NCBI GenBank assembly: GCA_964293305.1
Contig: CAXYYO010000035.1
Location: 1-36,232, forward strand
DNA from: CALAGJ01 sp964293305
GTDB taxonomy: Bacteria > Bacteroidota > Bacteroidia > Chitinophagales > Chitinophagaceae
Reading direction: 5' to 3'
DNA: 36,232 nucleotides
Both the position numbers and the translations under genes were made by a program. Positions 1 to 7,885 of this stretch are shown here, piece by piece; within the stretch, counting starts at the first letter, position 1; every line of letters starts with the position of its first letter. The notes under the pieces are model-generated. The model did no database searches. It saw only the letters and a program-made list of their open reading frames with translations, and was not told the DNA's origin.

Positions 1-130
1 TTAGGTATTGTAACTAATTGATTTACAATGACTTTTATTGACGTTAGTCAGAACCCTGCTCAAGCATTTCAATTCTAAATAGCTTCGACCTTAGCATTTT
101 AGACTAAAAAGTCAAAAATCGGTTAAATAC

Positions 131-145
131 TGAGAATTTTTCTCA
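131..145. promoter_or_regulatory. Palindromic operator candidate, copy 1
   Basis: The sequence TGAGAATTTTTCTCA is a perfect inverted repeat: TGAGAA, a TTT spacer, then TTCTCA. An identical copy starts exactly 50 bp further on, and both copies are followed by TTTT. Position and symmetry suggest a binding site for a dimeric repressor of the defence pair that starts at 214. No regulator gene is visible in the window, so the binding protein is unknown. Confidence 0.6.
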
Positions 146-164
146 TTTTGTAATTATTTTAAAC

Positions 165-171
165 TATTTTG
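165..171 (+). promoter_or_regulatory. Weak candidate -7 element of the defence operon
   Basis: TATTTTG resembles the Bacteroidota -7 box TAnnTTTG but is one base short. A TTTG at 147-150 could act as the -33 element, although the spacing is shorter than usual. If real, the promoter lies between the two palindromes and transcription would begin at the edge of the second one. This is inference only. Confidence 0.25.
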
Positions 172-180
172 CTTCAAATT

Positions 181-195
181 TGAGAATTTTTCTCA
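181..195. promoter_or_regulatory. Palindromic operator candidate, copy 2
   Basis: Second perfect copy of TGAGAATTTTTCTCA, ending 18 bp before the ATG at 214. With copy 1 at 131 it forms a pair exactly 50 bp apart, which would suit cooperative binding or a small repression loop. The palindrome was not seen elsewhere in the window on reading. Confidence 0.6.
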
Positions 196-213
196 TTTTA
201 TAAACTGGAAATT

Positions 214-1494
214 ATGTTACTAGAATTCACGATAGGAAACTTTTTATCCTTTAAAAGCAAAAAGACATTAAGCCTCGAAGCGGCAGCAATCAAAGAACAT
301 ATTGATACTAACATTGTAAAACTTGATAAGCTACAACTGCTTCGTGGTGCTGTGATATATGGAGCTAATGCTGGCGGTAAAAGCAATTTTATTAAGGCAA
401 TGAGTACAATGCGAAGGATTTTAATGCAAAGTTTTGAGGCATCTTCTACCGACGAATTAGGGATAACCCCATTTTTACTTAGCACTGAAACTTCTGACAA
501 GCCTTCCTTTTTTGAGATTTTATTTCTGATAGACAACATTAGATATCGCTATGGCTTTGAAGTAGACAATATTTCCATTAAGTCCGAATGGCTTTTTGAA
601 GCAAGAAAAAAAACAGAGAAACCCTTATTCATTAGAGAAGGAGATGGTATTGAAGTTTCTTCCAATTTTAAGGAAGCAAAGGACTTAGAAGAAAAAACCA
701 GGGACAATGCTTTGTTTTTATCAGTTATTGACCAGTTTAATGGAGCAACAGCAAAACAAATCATGAAATGGTTCTCAAATTTTATAACAATATCAGGGCT
801 ATCACACGAACGTTATAAGAACGTAACATTTAAAATGTTGGAGGATGATAATACCAAACCAAAGTTGCTCGATTTCTATAAAAAATTGGACTTAGGATTT
901 GATGAAATAGATTTAGAGAAAAAAACTTTTGACACAAAAGATATCACCAAGCTTTTTAATGAGGAAATTGCTAAACAATTTTTATCAGACATTGAAGGAA
1001 AAAGTAAAATCGACATAAAGACAATTCACAAAAAGTATAATAGTAATAACGAGGTTGTTTCATTTGAAAAGTTTGACATGAGGCGACAAGAATCATCAGG
1101 AACGAATAAAGTATTCAACATTTCAGGTCCTGTCTTTGATGTTTTAAAAGATGGTGGGGTTTTAATTATTGATGAGCTAGATGCAAGTCTGCATCCCTTA
1201 ATGACATTGATGATTACAAAACTTTTTAATTCCACGGAATTTAATAAAACTAATGCTCAGCTAATATTTGCAACTCACGACACAAATCTTTTTGAGTATG
1301 GACATTATCGAAGAGACCAAATCTATTTTGTTGAAAAAGATATTTACGGAGCTTCAGATTTATACTCCTTGGTAGAATACAAAGAAGACGGGGGCAAGAA
1401 AATTAGAAAAGACCGCTCATTTGAAAAAGATTATATACAAGGCAGATATGGAGCTATTCCTTTTATTGGCAACCTACATAAACTCTTAAACTAA
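214..1494 (+). CDS. AAA family ATPase, RloA/AbiLi-like (putative anti-phage defence)
   Basis: 426-residue ABC/SMC-type AAA ATPase (AAA_15/AAA_21 class). The N-terminus MLLEFTIGNFLSFK is typical of this class. The Walker A motif GANAGGKS is at residues 50-57, a signature-like ESSGT at 293-297, Walker B VLIIDE at 316-321 and a switch histidine in FATHD near 355. A helical, charged insertion of about 230 residues separates the two ATPase halves, as in OLD, RecF and RloA proteins. Its stop codon overlaps the next start by one base (TAATG), so translation is coupled to the RloB-like gene. Such ATPase plus RloB pairs are known as RloAB and as AbiL-type abortive infection systems. The ATPase is expected to sense or gate and the partner to act as effector. 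The ATPase family call is sure; the defence role is inferred from the pairing. Confidence 0.88.
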   Translation: MLLEFTIGNFLSFKSKKTLSLEAAAIKEHIDTNIVKLDKLQLLRGAVIYGANAGGKSNFIKAMSTMRRILMQSFEASSTDELGITPFLLSTETSDKPSFFEILFLIDNIRYRYGFEVDNISIKSEWLFEARKKTEKPLFIREGDGIEVSSNFKEAKDLEEKTRDNALFLSVIDQFNGATAKQIMKWFSNFITISGLSHERYKNVTFKMLEDDNTKPKLLDFYKKLDLGFDEIDLEKKTFDTKDITKLFNEEIAKQFLSDIEGKSKIDIKTIHKKYNSNNEVVSFEKFDMRRQESSGTNKVFNISGPVFDVLKDGGVLIIDELDASLHPLMTLMITKLFNSTEFNKTNAQLIFATHDTNLFEYGHYRRDQIYFVEKDIYGASDLYSLVEYKEDGGKKIRKDRSFEKDYIQGRYGAIPFIGNLHKLLN

Positions 1495-2204
1495 TGGCAA
1501 GGAAAACTAAAATTCCTAACCATTTACAAAAAAGATTAGTTAGGGTTAACACTAAAAGAAAAATAAATATAAGAACAAAAAGAAAGTTCTATTTGATAGT
1601 ATGTGAAGGTGTGCAAACAGAACCTAATTATTTTGAGTCAATCAAAGAACGTTTACCTAAAGGTGTTCTGACCGCATGTCATATTGAAATCGAAGGTGCA
1701 GGCAGAAATACGGAGTCACTTTTAGATGAAACAATTCGACTTATGGGGAAATGGCAAGAAGAAACTGGTCGTCCAATTGACAAAGCATGGGTTGTTTTCG
1801 ACAGAGATAGTTTTGAAGCACAACAATTTAATGCCGCTATTTCAAGGTGCAAACAATCAAAGCCAGAAATAGGGTGTGCATGGAGCAATGAAGCTTTTGA
1901 ATTATGGTATCTCCTTCATCTAATTTATTTTGACAATGCCATAAGAAGAACTGAATATCAAAGAATGTTAGAAGAACAGCTATCTAAAAAAATGGGAAAA
2001 CCCTTTGTATATACAAAAAATAGCAAAGAAATGTTAGACATTCTTTCTAAGTATGGCAATTTAGATTTTGCAATCGAAAATGCGGAAAGGCTAGAGAACT
2101 TATGGGAAGAGAGGGAAGACTATGCAAACCATAAACCTTGTACGAAAGTTCATCATTTGATAAAAGAGTTATGGTTGTTAAAAAAAACGTTTGAGCAAAA
2201 ATAA
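1494..2204 (+). CDS. RloB-like protein with TOPRIM-like motifs (AbiLii-type partner)
   Basis: 236 residues with a very basic N-terminus (about residues 1-31), then VCEGVQTEPNYF at 36-47 with candidate catalytic Glu38, and VVFDRDS at 100-106 with Asp103 and Asp105. A Glu followed by a DxD after successive strands fits a TOPRIM-like metal-binding site. The block WSNEAFELWYLLH near 130-142 is the hallmark of the RloB family. It starts inside the stop codon of the ATPase gene. Family knowledge places RloB proteins beside RloA-type ATPases, in restriction loci and in AbiL. A nuclease effector activated by the ATPase is the natural hypothesis. Activity and target are not shown by the sequence. Confidence 0.82.
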   Translation: MARKTKIPNHLQKRLVRVNTKRKINIRTKRKFYLIVCEGVQTEPNYFESIKERLPKGVLTACHIEIEGAGRNTESLLDETIRLMGKWQEETGRPIDKAWVVFDRDSFEAQQFNAAISRCKQSKPEIGCAWSNEAFELWYLLHLIYFDNAIRRTEYQRMLEEQLSKKMGKPFVYTKNSKEMLDILSKYGNLDFAIENAERLENLWEEREDYANHKPCTKVHHLIKELWLLKKTFEQK

Positions 2205-2367
2205 CAGCACAATAAAGGGCAGCAGGCAACATTTAGACGGATAGCCAAAAGCCCCTGCATACAAGTGAATCAGTAATCTTAGAACAAGCTATGAATAAAA
2301 CGAACTGGGGGCTGTTGGCTATCCGTTGTTCAGCAACGCCGGGCCGTGAGGAGGGATTGTGTTGTAT
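2203..2367. repeat. Long imperfect inverted repeat behind the defence pair
   Basis: Inner arms at 2237-2256 (ACGGATAGCCAAAAGCCCCT) and 2307-2326 match at 18 of 20 positions when one is reverse-complemented, with a 50-bp centre. Weaker outer arms (AACAGCACAAT at 2203-2213 and ATTGTGTTGT near 2357) extend the symmetry, so the element spans about 165 bp. It starts at the stop of the RloB-like gene and is visibly richer in G and C than its surroundings. It could be a cassette or mobile-unit end, a strong terminator, or a dispersed intergenic repeat. Confidence 0.6.
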
Positions 2368-2733
2368 AGGTGGGTTAGTATAGCTTCTTTGTTGGGTTTT
2401 GGTAAGGTATATTCTCCGCTTTTGTATTTGTAAAGTGAGCAAGATGTCAACTTTGTTGTGTGAGGGTGTAATATTTTCCTTTCCCCGTTATAAAAATGGT
2501 TCAAAAAGTAACTGAAATCAATTGTCTTTTATTCTTAGTAACAAGAATGCTGCTAAAATGCATTGGATTTTACCTAACTCTTCAATTTATCATAAGCGTA
2601 CAAACCATTATTTTCAACTGCAAGTATTGAGCCTTATAATACTTCGTTTATTTGCTTAAAGTTGCAATTTAAAATGTGGTTTTTAAAAAGGCTGAACGAC
2701 CTTGTAAATTGACATTTTCTAATAACTCAAAAT
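2368..2733. other. Intergenic stretch without recognisable gene
   Basis: Continues the G+C- and T-rich patch after the inverted repeat and then returns to AT-rich sequence before the superoxide dismutase gene. Short reading frames exist on the minus strand within and beside the inverted repeat, but they have low-complexity translations and no recognisable domain. No clear TAnnTTTG promoter box was found immediately upstream of the ATG at 2734. Confidence 0.5.
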
Positions 2734-3459
2734 ATGGACAGAAAAGATTTTTTAAAAATTGGTACACTTACAAGTGCTTCCACAAATATTGGATCAAATA
2801 ACGCCTTTGCCCAAAATTTGACACACAATAATATTGACAAGTTAGTGGACGAGAATGGCAATTTTATTCAGCAAGCACTCCCCTATTCTGAAAATTTTTT
2901 AGAGCCTTATATGGATAGTGAAACTTTGCATCTGCACTATACTTTTCATCATGGTGGGGCAACAAAGGCTGCCAATACTGACCTAAAAAAAATTAAGGAG
3001 GCTCTGGACAGCAATAACCTTGAAACGGTTGATTATTGGACAAAGAAGCTATCCTATCATTTATCTTCACATATCTTACACAGTATCTTTTGGACAAACC
3101 TCACCAATAAGGCCACAATTCCCAAAGGTGATTTGCTCAAACGAATAGAAAAAGACTTTGGCAGCTATGACAAACTAAAAACCTATTTATCCCTGACTTC
3201 CAAAAATGTAGATGGAAACGGATGGGGCATTTTGGGCTTTCAACCTTATACAGACAAACTAACAATTTTACAATGTGAAAATCATGAAAAATTAACGCAA
3301 TGGGGCGTCATTCCAATACTCGTATTAGATGTATGGGAGCACTCTTATTATCTAAAATATAAAAATAAACGGGCAGATTTTGTAGATGCTTTATTCAACA
3401 TTATCAACTGGGATAATGCTTCACAGCGATTAGATGATGCAATTAAACTTGTAAAATAA
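2734..3459 (+). CDS. Exported Fe/Mn superoxide dismutase
   Basis: 241-residue Fe/Mn-family superoxide dismutase. The four metal ligands are His68 (in LHYTFHH), His116 (HILHSIFW), Asp199 and His203 (DVWEHSYYLKY). The N-terminus MDRKDFLKIG followed by a Ser/Ala-rich stretch ending in AFAQ looks like a Tat-type signal with RK instead of RR, so the enzyme is probably periplasmic. By alignment from memory with E. coli MnSOD, the second-shell Tyr34 position is Ala76 and the Gln146 position is His184. These changes affect redox tuning and metal preference, so Fe versus Mn cannot be assigned. Three bases separate its stop from the barrel gene downstream, suggesting one transcript. The family call is secure. 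Confidence 0.93.
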   Translation: MDRKDFLKIGTLTSASTNIGSNNAFAQNLTHNNIDKLVDENGNFIQQALPYSENFLEPYMDSETLHLHYTFHHGGATKAANTDLKKIKEALDSNNLETVDYWTKKLSYHLSSHILHSIFWTNLTNKATIPKGDLLKRIEKDFGSYDKLKTYLSLTSKNVDGNGWGILGFQPYTDKLTILQCENHEKLTQWGVIPILVLDVWEHSYYLKYKNKRADFVDALFNIINWDNASQRLDDAIKLVK

Positions 3460-3462
3460 GTA

Positions 3463-5835
3463 ATGAAGTTTATACATCTATTCATAGCATTTTTTATTGC
3501 TGAAATTGCCTATACTCAAAATCAGGTTTCAGGAAAATTAAAAGATGATTTAGGCAACCCGATATCATTTGCCAACATATTGCTTTACAAAAAGGCAGAT
3601 ACGTCAAGGGTATTTCAAGGAACTACTTCTGATAGCACAGGAAATTTTACATTTCTAGAACTTACAACAGGTTTATACTTTGTAAAAATTCATAGCATTG
3701 GCTTCAAGCCTCATAACATATATTTTGAATCAAATAATAATAAATATCTAGCACTGGATGAAATAGTTTTAGAAAATGATATTGCATTAATGGGTACGGT
3801 AACTGTATCGTCAAACAAATCATTAATTCAAAAAACAAGCAATGGGTTTGTAGTTAATGCTGACGCTACGCTATCGCAACAAGGTGGCACTGCCATTGAT
3901 TTATTGAGGAATACACCTACTGTATTTGTGGACGCCGAAGGCAACATAAATTTAAGAGGAAAGTCGCCCATGATTTTAATAAATGGAAGAAACTCAAAGT
4001 TGGATAATTTAAATGCGATTCCTGCCAATAGTATTGAAAAAATTGAGGTGATTACTACACCGGGAGCATCGTACGATGCGGAAGCTGAAAATGGCATCAT
4101 CAATATCATTCTAAAAAAAAGCAAAACGGATGGACTGTATGGAGCTTTTTCTATTTCTAGCGGCGTGGCATATAGTTGGCGATTAAACAATTCTGCCTTG
4201 CTGAATTATAAAAAGAATCATTGGAACTTTGGCATAGGTTATGATAACCGTATGGCGGAGAGAAACCGAAAAGCAGCAGGAGACAGAGAAAATTTTAATA
4301 TCCCCGAACAATATTATCTAACTCAAAGAAGAAATGATATACTCCATGAGTCCATGCACCATTTAAGAATAAATATTGATTACACAAAAGATAAAAATAT
4401 TTTTGGATTTGAGTTAATGCTAGGCCTTGAAAAGGAAACCAATTTTGAAACGCTTTTTAGCACTATTGAGCAAAAAGATAAAACATTTCAATCAAAGAAT
4501 AAACGATTTTCGGATGAAAGAAGAAATGTACAAGCAGGTGAAGTTGCAATTAAATATGAAAGAAATCTCAAAAGGGAAGAACAAAAAATAAGCACAAATT
4601 TTAGTACATCTATAAATAATGGAAAGGAAAATACTGCCATTTCAACACAAAGTTTATCAGCTGAAATCAATGAAATCGATAGCCCATTTTTGCAAAAAAC
4701 AAATTTTACTGACAAAAGTGCTGTAAGTAATTTTCGAATTGATTATTCCCAAAAAATGGGAGGTGGAGTATTTGAAACCGGCTATAAAGTACTACTACGA
4801 AATTTCACAGATGACTTTAGCCGAAAAGACCAAATTAATGGTAATTATGTATCTGTGGCAGACAGAACCGGTACGCTGAATTTTGATGAATGGATAGATG
4901 CCCTTTATGCTCAATTTAAAAGTAACATAGCTGAAAAATGGGATTATGAAATAGGTATTAGAACTGAGCACACAGCAAACAAAGGCTCTGTAGAAAGTCT
5001 GAATATTGATTTCGAAAATACCTACATCAATCTGTTTCCAAATGCAAGCATGAGCTATACATTTACCGATAAACAAAACATCAGATTGAGTTATGGAAAA
5101 CGAATAAATAGACCTACACTCGGACAGCTCAATCCATTTACAGATATTACAGACTCATTAACACAACGAAGTGGAAATCCTAAACTATTGCCTGAAATTA
5201 GCAATAACCTTGAACTCAGTTTTTCTAAAAATATCAGACAAGGCAGTGTGCTTGCGAAATTGTACTATCGCAATAGCAAAAACAGTATTTTACCTTTTAC
5301 AATATTAAGACCAGATGGTGTGCTATTTACACAGCTTTTAAATGCTGGAAGAACAGAAATAATAGGCTTTGAAACAATTATTTCCTTAGTCATAAATAAA
5401 TTCTGGAAGACAAATTGGAGTGCATCTTTATTCAATCAAAAAATAGATGCAAATAATATTAAAGCCGAGGCACTAAACAAGGTATTTAGCTGGAATACAA
5501 AGTGGATAAATGATTTCATGTTAGGGGAGAAAGCCAAACTACAAGTGAATGGTATTTACAATTCGCCAACTGCCACCATACAAGGCAATAGAATTGCAGT
5601 GTATAATGTTGATATGGCATTTCAACAAAAAATTTGGAATGATAAAGCAAGGATTGGCTTGATTGTAACAGATATTTTTAACACCCAGAAAAACGGCTTA
5701 ATTTGGGAAACGCAAGACTTCAATTTAAGTCGTATTTTCAAAGTGGACACAAGAGCAGTTCTGCTAACCTTTGCCTACACATTTGGTACATCATTCAAGG
5801 AAAAACTGATGGAAAATAAATTCTCAAATGACTAA
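3463..5835 (+). CDS. Outer-membrane beta-barrel protein, TonB-receptor-like with carboxypeptidase-regulatory domain
   Basis: 790 residues. A signal peptide ends near IAYTQ. Residues about 20-110 form a CarboxypepD_reg-like beta-sandwich (VSGKLKDDLGNPISFANILL). A plug-like domain follows at about 115-220 (LLRNTPTVFVDAEGNINLRG and IEKIEVITTPGASYDAEAENG). The remainder is an outer-membrane beta-barrel of the OMP_b-brl_3 type ending with alternating aromatic strands. This family is abundant in Bacteroidota and resembles TonB-dependent receptors, but the substrate cannot be read from sequence. It lies 3 bp behind the superoxide dismutase gene, so co-expression is likely. No SusD partner is present, which argues against a standard polysaccharide utilisation locus. 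Confidence 0.9.
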   Translation: MKFIHLFIAFFIAEIAYTQNQVSGKLKDDLGNPISFANILLYKKADTSRVFQGTTSDSTGNFTFLELTTGLYFVKIHSIGFKPHNIYFESNNNKYLALDEIVLENDIALMGTVTVSSNKSLIQKTSNGFVVNADATLSQQGGTAIDLLRNTPTVFVDAEGNINLRGKSPMILINGRNSKLDNLNAIPANSIEKIEVITTPGASYDAEAENGIINIILKKSKTDGLYGAFSISSGVAYSWRLNNSALLNYKKNHWNFGIGYDNRMAERNRKAAGDRENFNIPEQYYLTQRRNDILHESMHHLRINIDYTKDKNIFGFELMLGLEKETNFETLFSTIEQKDKTFQSKNKRFSDERRNVQAGEVAIKYERNLKREEQKISTNFSTSINNGKENTAISTQSLSAEINEIDSPFLQKTNFTDKSAVSNFRIDYSQKMGGGVFETGYKVLLRNFTDDFSRKDQINGNYVSVADRTGTLNFDEWIDALYAQFKSNIAEKWDYEIGIRTEHTANKGSVESLNIDFENTYINLFPNASMSYTFTDKQNIRLSYGKRINRPTLGQLNPFTDITDSLTQRSGNPKLLPEISNNLELSFSKNIRQGSVLAKLYYRNSKNSILPFTILRPDGVLFTQLLNAGRTEIIGFETIISLVINKFWKTNWSASLFNQKIDANNIKAEALNKVFSWNTKWINDFMLGEKAKLQVNGIYNSPTATIQGNRIAVYNVDMAFQQKIWNDKARIGLIVTDIFNTQKNGLIWETQDFNLSRIFKVDTRAVLLTFAYTFGTSFKEKLMENKFSND

Positions 5836-5865
5836 AACCAAACTAGATTGTCGATTTTACTTGCG

Positions 5866-5900
5866 TTTATACGAGTGTAGTGAAACATTATACTCATAAA
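5866..5900. terminator. Hairpin in convergent intergenic region
   Basis: TTTAT and GAGTGTA (5866-5879) pair with TATACTC and ATAAA (5889-5900), with one G-T wobble and a short internal mismatch. The structure sits between two convergent genes and overlaps the stop codon of the minus-strand gene, so it could end transcription from both sides. It has no long T-run. Confidence 0.4.
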
Positions 5901-6592
5901 TGTTTTAACAATGATTGCTTATCAATAAATCCAGTATGTGTCCAGACTAGTGACTGTTTTTTATAGAGTTGCAATACAGGCAATGCATCAATTTTAAAGC
6001 TTTTGCAAAGTGCTTGATTATCGTCCGCATTAATGCGAATAATTACAAGTTTTTGAGCCAGACTATCGGACAATGCTGAAAGATAAGGTTTCATTTCCCT
6101 GCAAGGGCCACACCATTCGGCATAAAAATCAATCAATACATCCTTATCTGTGTTCAGTAGCACATCAAATTCCGCTCTTGTCATTCCTGATTGTATAGTG
6201 GTATTTGTTTCTGGAAGATTGGCACCTCTCCATTTTAAAATACCTCCTTCCAATTGATATATGGTAGAAAAACCCAAAGTGCTCATTTTAATAGCTGCGG
6301 ATGTACTTCTTGCTCCACTTAAACAATATACAAAAACGGGTTTTGATGTATCAATAGTAGAAACTTTATTTTCAAAATCGTTATCATTCCAATCTATGTT
6401 TATGGCGTCATTCAAATGGCCCTTTGCGTATTCTTCTGGAGTACGTACATCTAAAACCAGGGCATTTGGTAGTGCTTCTATTTTTGATGCAAAGGCTTGT
6501 GCACCTAAATCAATATGTGTCTGTTTGGAAAGTGTAGTACTACAACTTCCGAAAAATATTATGGTAACAATCCTAAATAATTTAAACTTCAT
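5894..6592 (-). CDS. Rhodanese-thioredoxin fusion lipoprotein
   Basis: 232 residues. A hydrophobic N-terminus ends in FFGSC, giving lipobox Cys17 and predicting an envelope lipoprotein. Residues about 25-125 are a rhodanese domain with active-site loop CLSGARS (Cys90), and residues about 135-232 a thioredoxin domain with WCGPC (Cys161 and Cys164). Fusion of a persulfide-carrying rhodanese to a thioredoxin reductant suggests reduction or transfer of persulfide sulfur in the periplasm. It is the last gene of the minus-strand sulfur cluster, 1 bp after the free thioredoxin gene. Domain calls are firm; the exact sulfur substrate is unknown. Confidence 0.92.
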   Translation of the reverse strand: MKFKLFRIVTIIFFGSCSTTLSKQTHIDLGAQAFASKIEALPNALVLDVRTPEEYAKGHLNDAINIDWNDNDFENKVSTIDTSKPVFVYCLSGARSTSAAIKMSTLGFSTIYQLEGGILKWRGANLPETNTTIQSGMTRAEFDVLLNTDKDVLIDFYAEWCGPCREMKPYLSALSDSLAQKLVIIRINADDNQALCKSFKIDALPVLQLYKKQSLVWTHTGFIDKQSLLKHL

Positions 6593-6593
6593 T

Positions 6594-6893
6594 TTATGAA
6601 AATTGATTTATAATCTGCTCTAATTTATTTGCAGGCACAACTCCAGATTGACGCCATTTAATTTCACCCTTTTTAAATAATATAATTGTGGGCACACCTT
6701 GTATTTGATAAAACGCTGAAACCTGTGGATTTCTGTCCACATCAATTTTAAAAATCTTTATACGTTCTCCCATGGTTGATTTCAACTCTTCCAATATAGG
6801 CTTCATCATTTTACAGGGGCCACACCATTCTGCAAAGAAATAGACTAATGTGGGGGTTTCATTATTTATAATAGACTTGAATGATTCTGACAT
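6594..6893 (-). CDS. Thioredoxin family protein
   Basis: 99-residue single-domain thioredoxin with the classical WCGPC at Cys24 and Cys27, the GVPTIILFKKGE segment holding the cis-proline, and normal family length. No signal peptide is visible, so it should be cytoplasmic. Spacing is 1 bp to the downstream fusion lipoprotein gene and 6 bp from the upstream small membrane protein gene, so it belongs to the same transcript. In this context it probably reduces persulfides or disulfides formed on the neighbouring rhodaneses. Confidence 0.93.
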   Translation of the reverse strand: MSESFKSIINNETPTLVYFFAEWCGPCKMMKPILEELKSTMGERIKIFKIDVDRNPQVSAFYQIQGVPTIILFKKGEIKWRQSGVVPANKLEQIINQFS

Positions 6894-6899
6894 AAAATT

Positions 6900-7148
6900 T
6901 TATTTTACTTCATCAAAAATGATATCATCATTTATTTCTGTTTTTTCTGATTGCTTGGCATTAGTATTTGGTTGGTAACAACTACCACCCGCACAGCCTA
7001 TACCACACAAACCCATTAACGCAAAATATGCACCCAATACAATACCCACCCATTGTGTTGATTTTGCAGATTCAGTAATAATCAAAATACCTCCAATCAG
7101 GTATAAACCACGTTTTATAGACCAGTTTGAAAATATGCTATTGAACAT
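6900..7148 (-). CDS. Small membrane protein, DUF2892/YgaP-tail-like
   Basis: 82 residues with two hydrophobic stretches (about 12-28 and 33-52) separated by a short polar turn, a cysteine-containing segment GIGCAGGSC near 49-57 and an acidic tail. Size, topology and its place directly after a rhodanese gene resemble the membrane tail of YgaP-type rhodaneses (DUF2892). The cysteines could receive sulfur or bind metal. It is 3 bp downstream of the rhodanese gene and 6 bp upstream of the thioredoxin gene. The family assignment is by context and pattern, not by a clear motif. Confidence 0.7.
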   Translation of the reverse strand: MFNSIFSNWSIKRGLYLIGGILIITESAKSTQWVGIVLGAYFALMGLCGIGCAGGSCYQPNTNAKQSEKTEINDDIIFDEVK

Positions 7149-7151
7149 TTT

Positions 7152-7466
7152 TTATCCTAATTTCTTTTGTAAACTCATCCATCCACCACCATTAAATACG
7201 CTCTTAAAACCTTTTGATTGTAATATCGATTTTGCAGCAGCACTCCTCATACCGCTGGCACAGCAGGTTATAATTACTTTTTCCTTATTAAGTTGATTCA
7301 TTTTCTCATTAAGGGTATCTACAGAAATATTTGTTGCACCTTTTATGTGGCCGGAGGCAAATTCACCCTTACTGCGTACATCCAATATAATGGCACCTTC
7401 TTTTATTAATTGTGCAAAGTCAACTTTTGGCCCAAGTCCAAACATGTTTTTTATTTTCTCTAACAT
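7152..7466 (-). CDS. Single-domain rhodanese sulfurtransferase
   Basis: 104 residues forming one rhodanese domain: ILDVRSKGEFASGHIKGATNI at about 27-47, then the active loop CASGMRS with catalytic Cys69 preceded by another cysteine (Cys68). It ends with the family's FNGGGWMSL segment. No signal peptide is visible, although a short amphipathic N-terminus precedes the domain. It opens a four-gene run with gaps of 3, 6 and 1 bp that continues to 5894. Expected role: carrying persulfide sulfur from a donor to acceptor thiols such as the adjacent thioredoxin. Confidence 0.92.
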   Translation of the reverse strand: MLEKIKNMFGLGPKVDFAQLIKEGAIILDVRSKGEFASGHIKGATNISVDTLNEKMNQLNKEKVIITCCASGMRSAAAKSILQSKGFKSVFNGGGWMSLQKKLG

Positions 7467-7563
7467 ATATAAAGTTTTAAAATCATTTGTAAAAATGTGT
7501 CCATCTTACTTCTATATTTTAAGCTGAATTGCATAAAATATTTGTTTTACTAAGATGATTCTT

Positions 7564-7794
7564 TTACTCTTTTTGCTTAGCATCTGATTTTTCTTTATCA
7601 GATACTTGTTCTTTTTCAAAAATATTCAACAGCAACCCACCCATTAGAGCTCCGTATAATAAACTATTTATTGGATGAGCACTTATAACGCAGTTACCTG
7701 TTTTGCAACCTACAAAATAGTAATAGGCATATCCTCCAACGGCACCTAAAAGAGCACCAATAAAAGTTAGTTTAAATTTTGAGATTTTTATCAT
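7564..7794 (-). CDS. DUF6132 family small membrane protein
   Basis: 76 residues with two glycine-rich hydrophobic helices (about 8-29 and 43-60). Between them is VGCKTGNCVISAHPINS, a cysteine pair (CxxxxC) in the loop between the helices, followed by a charged tail. The pattern matches the DUF6132 family, which is common beside rhodanese and thioredoxin genes in Bacteroidota. Function unknown; the cysteine pair and the context suggest sulfur or thiol handling at the membrane. The gap to the next gene is 97 bp, so a separate promoter is possible. Confidence 0.82.
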   Translation of the reverse strand: MIKISKFKLTFIGALLGAVGGYAYYYFVGCKTGNCVISAHPINSLLYGALMGGLLLNIFEKEQVSDKEKSDAKQKE

Positions 7795-7885
7795 ATTGTT
7801 ATTAAGTCAAGTTTTTCCAATTTGTTATTGAAATTTCTTTGTTATGTTAAATGATTTGAAAAATATTTTACCTATTCAAATACAC

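Noticed and set aside
2237..2326. Integron attC site
   Set aside because: The size and the paired arms are suggestive, but the outer bases do not give the GTTRRRY/RYYYAAC core sites and no integrase gene is visible.
2233..2504. Two overlapping minus-strand frames of 61-69 codons behind the defence pair
   Set aside because: They lie across and beside the inverted repeat, have no domain or start context, and are explained better as open frames inside a repeat.
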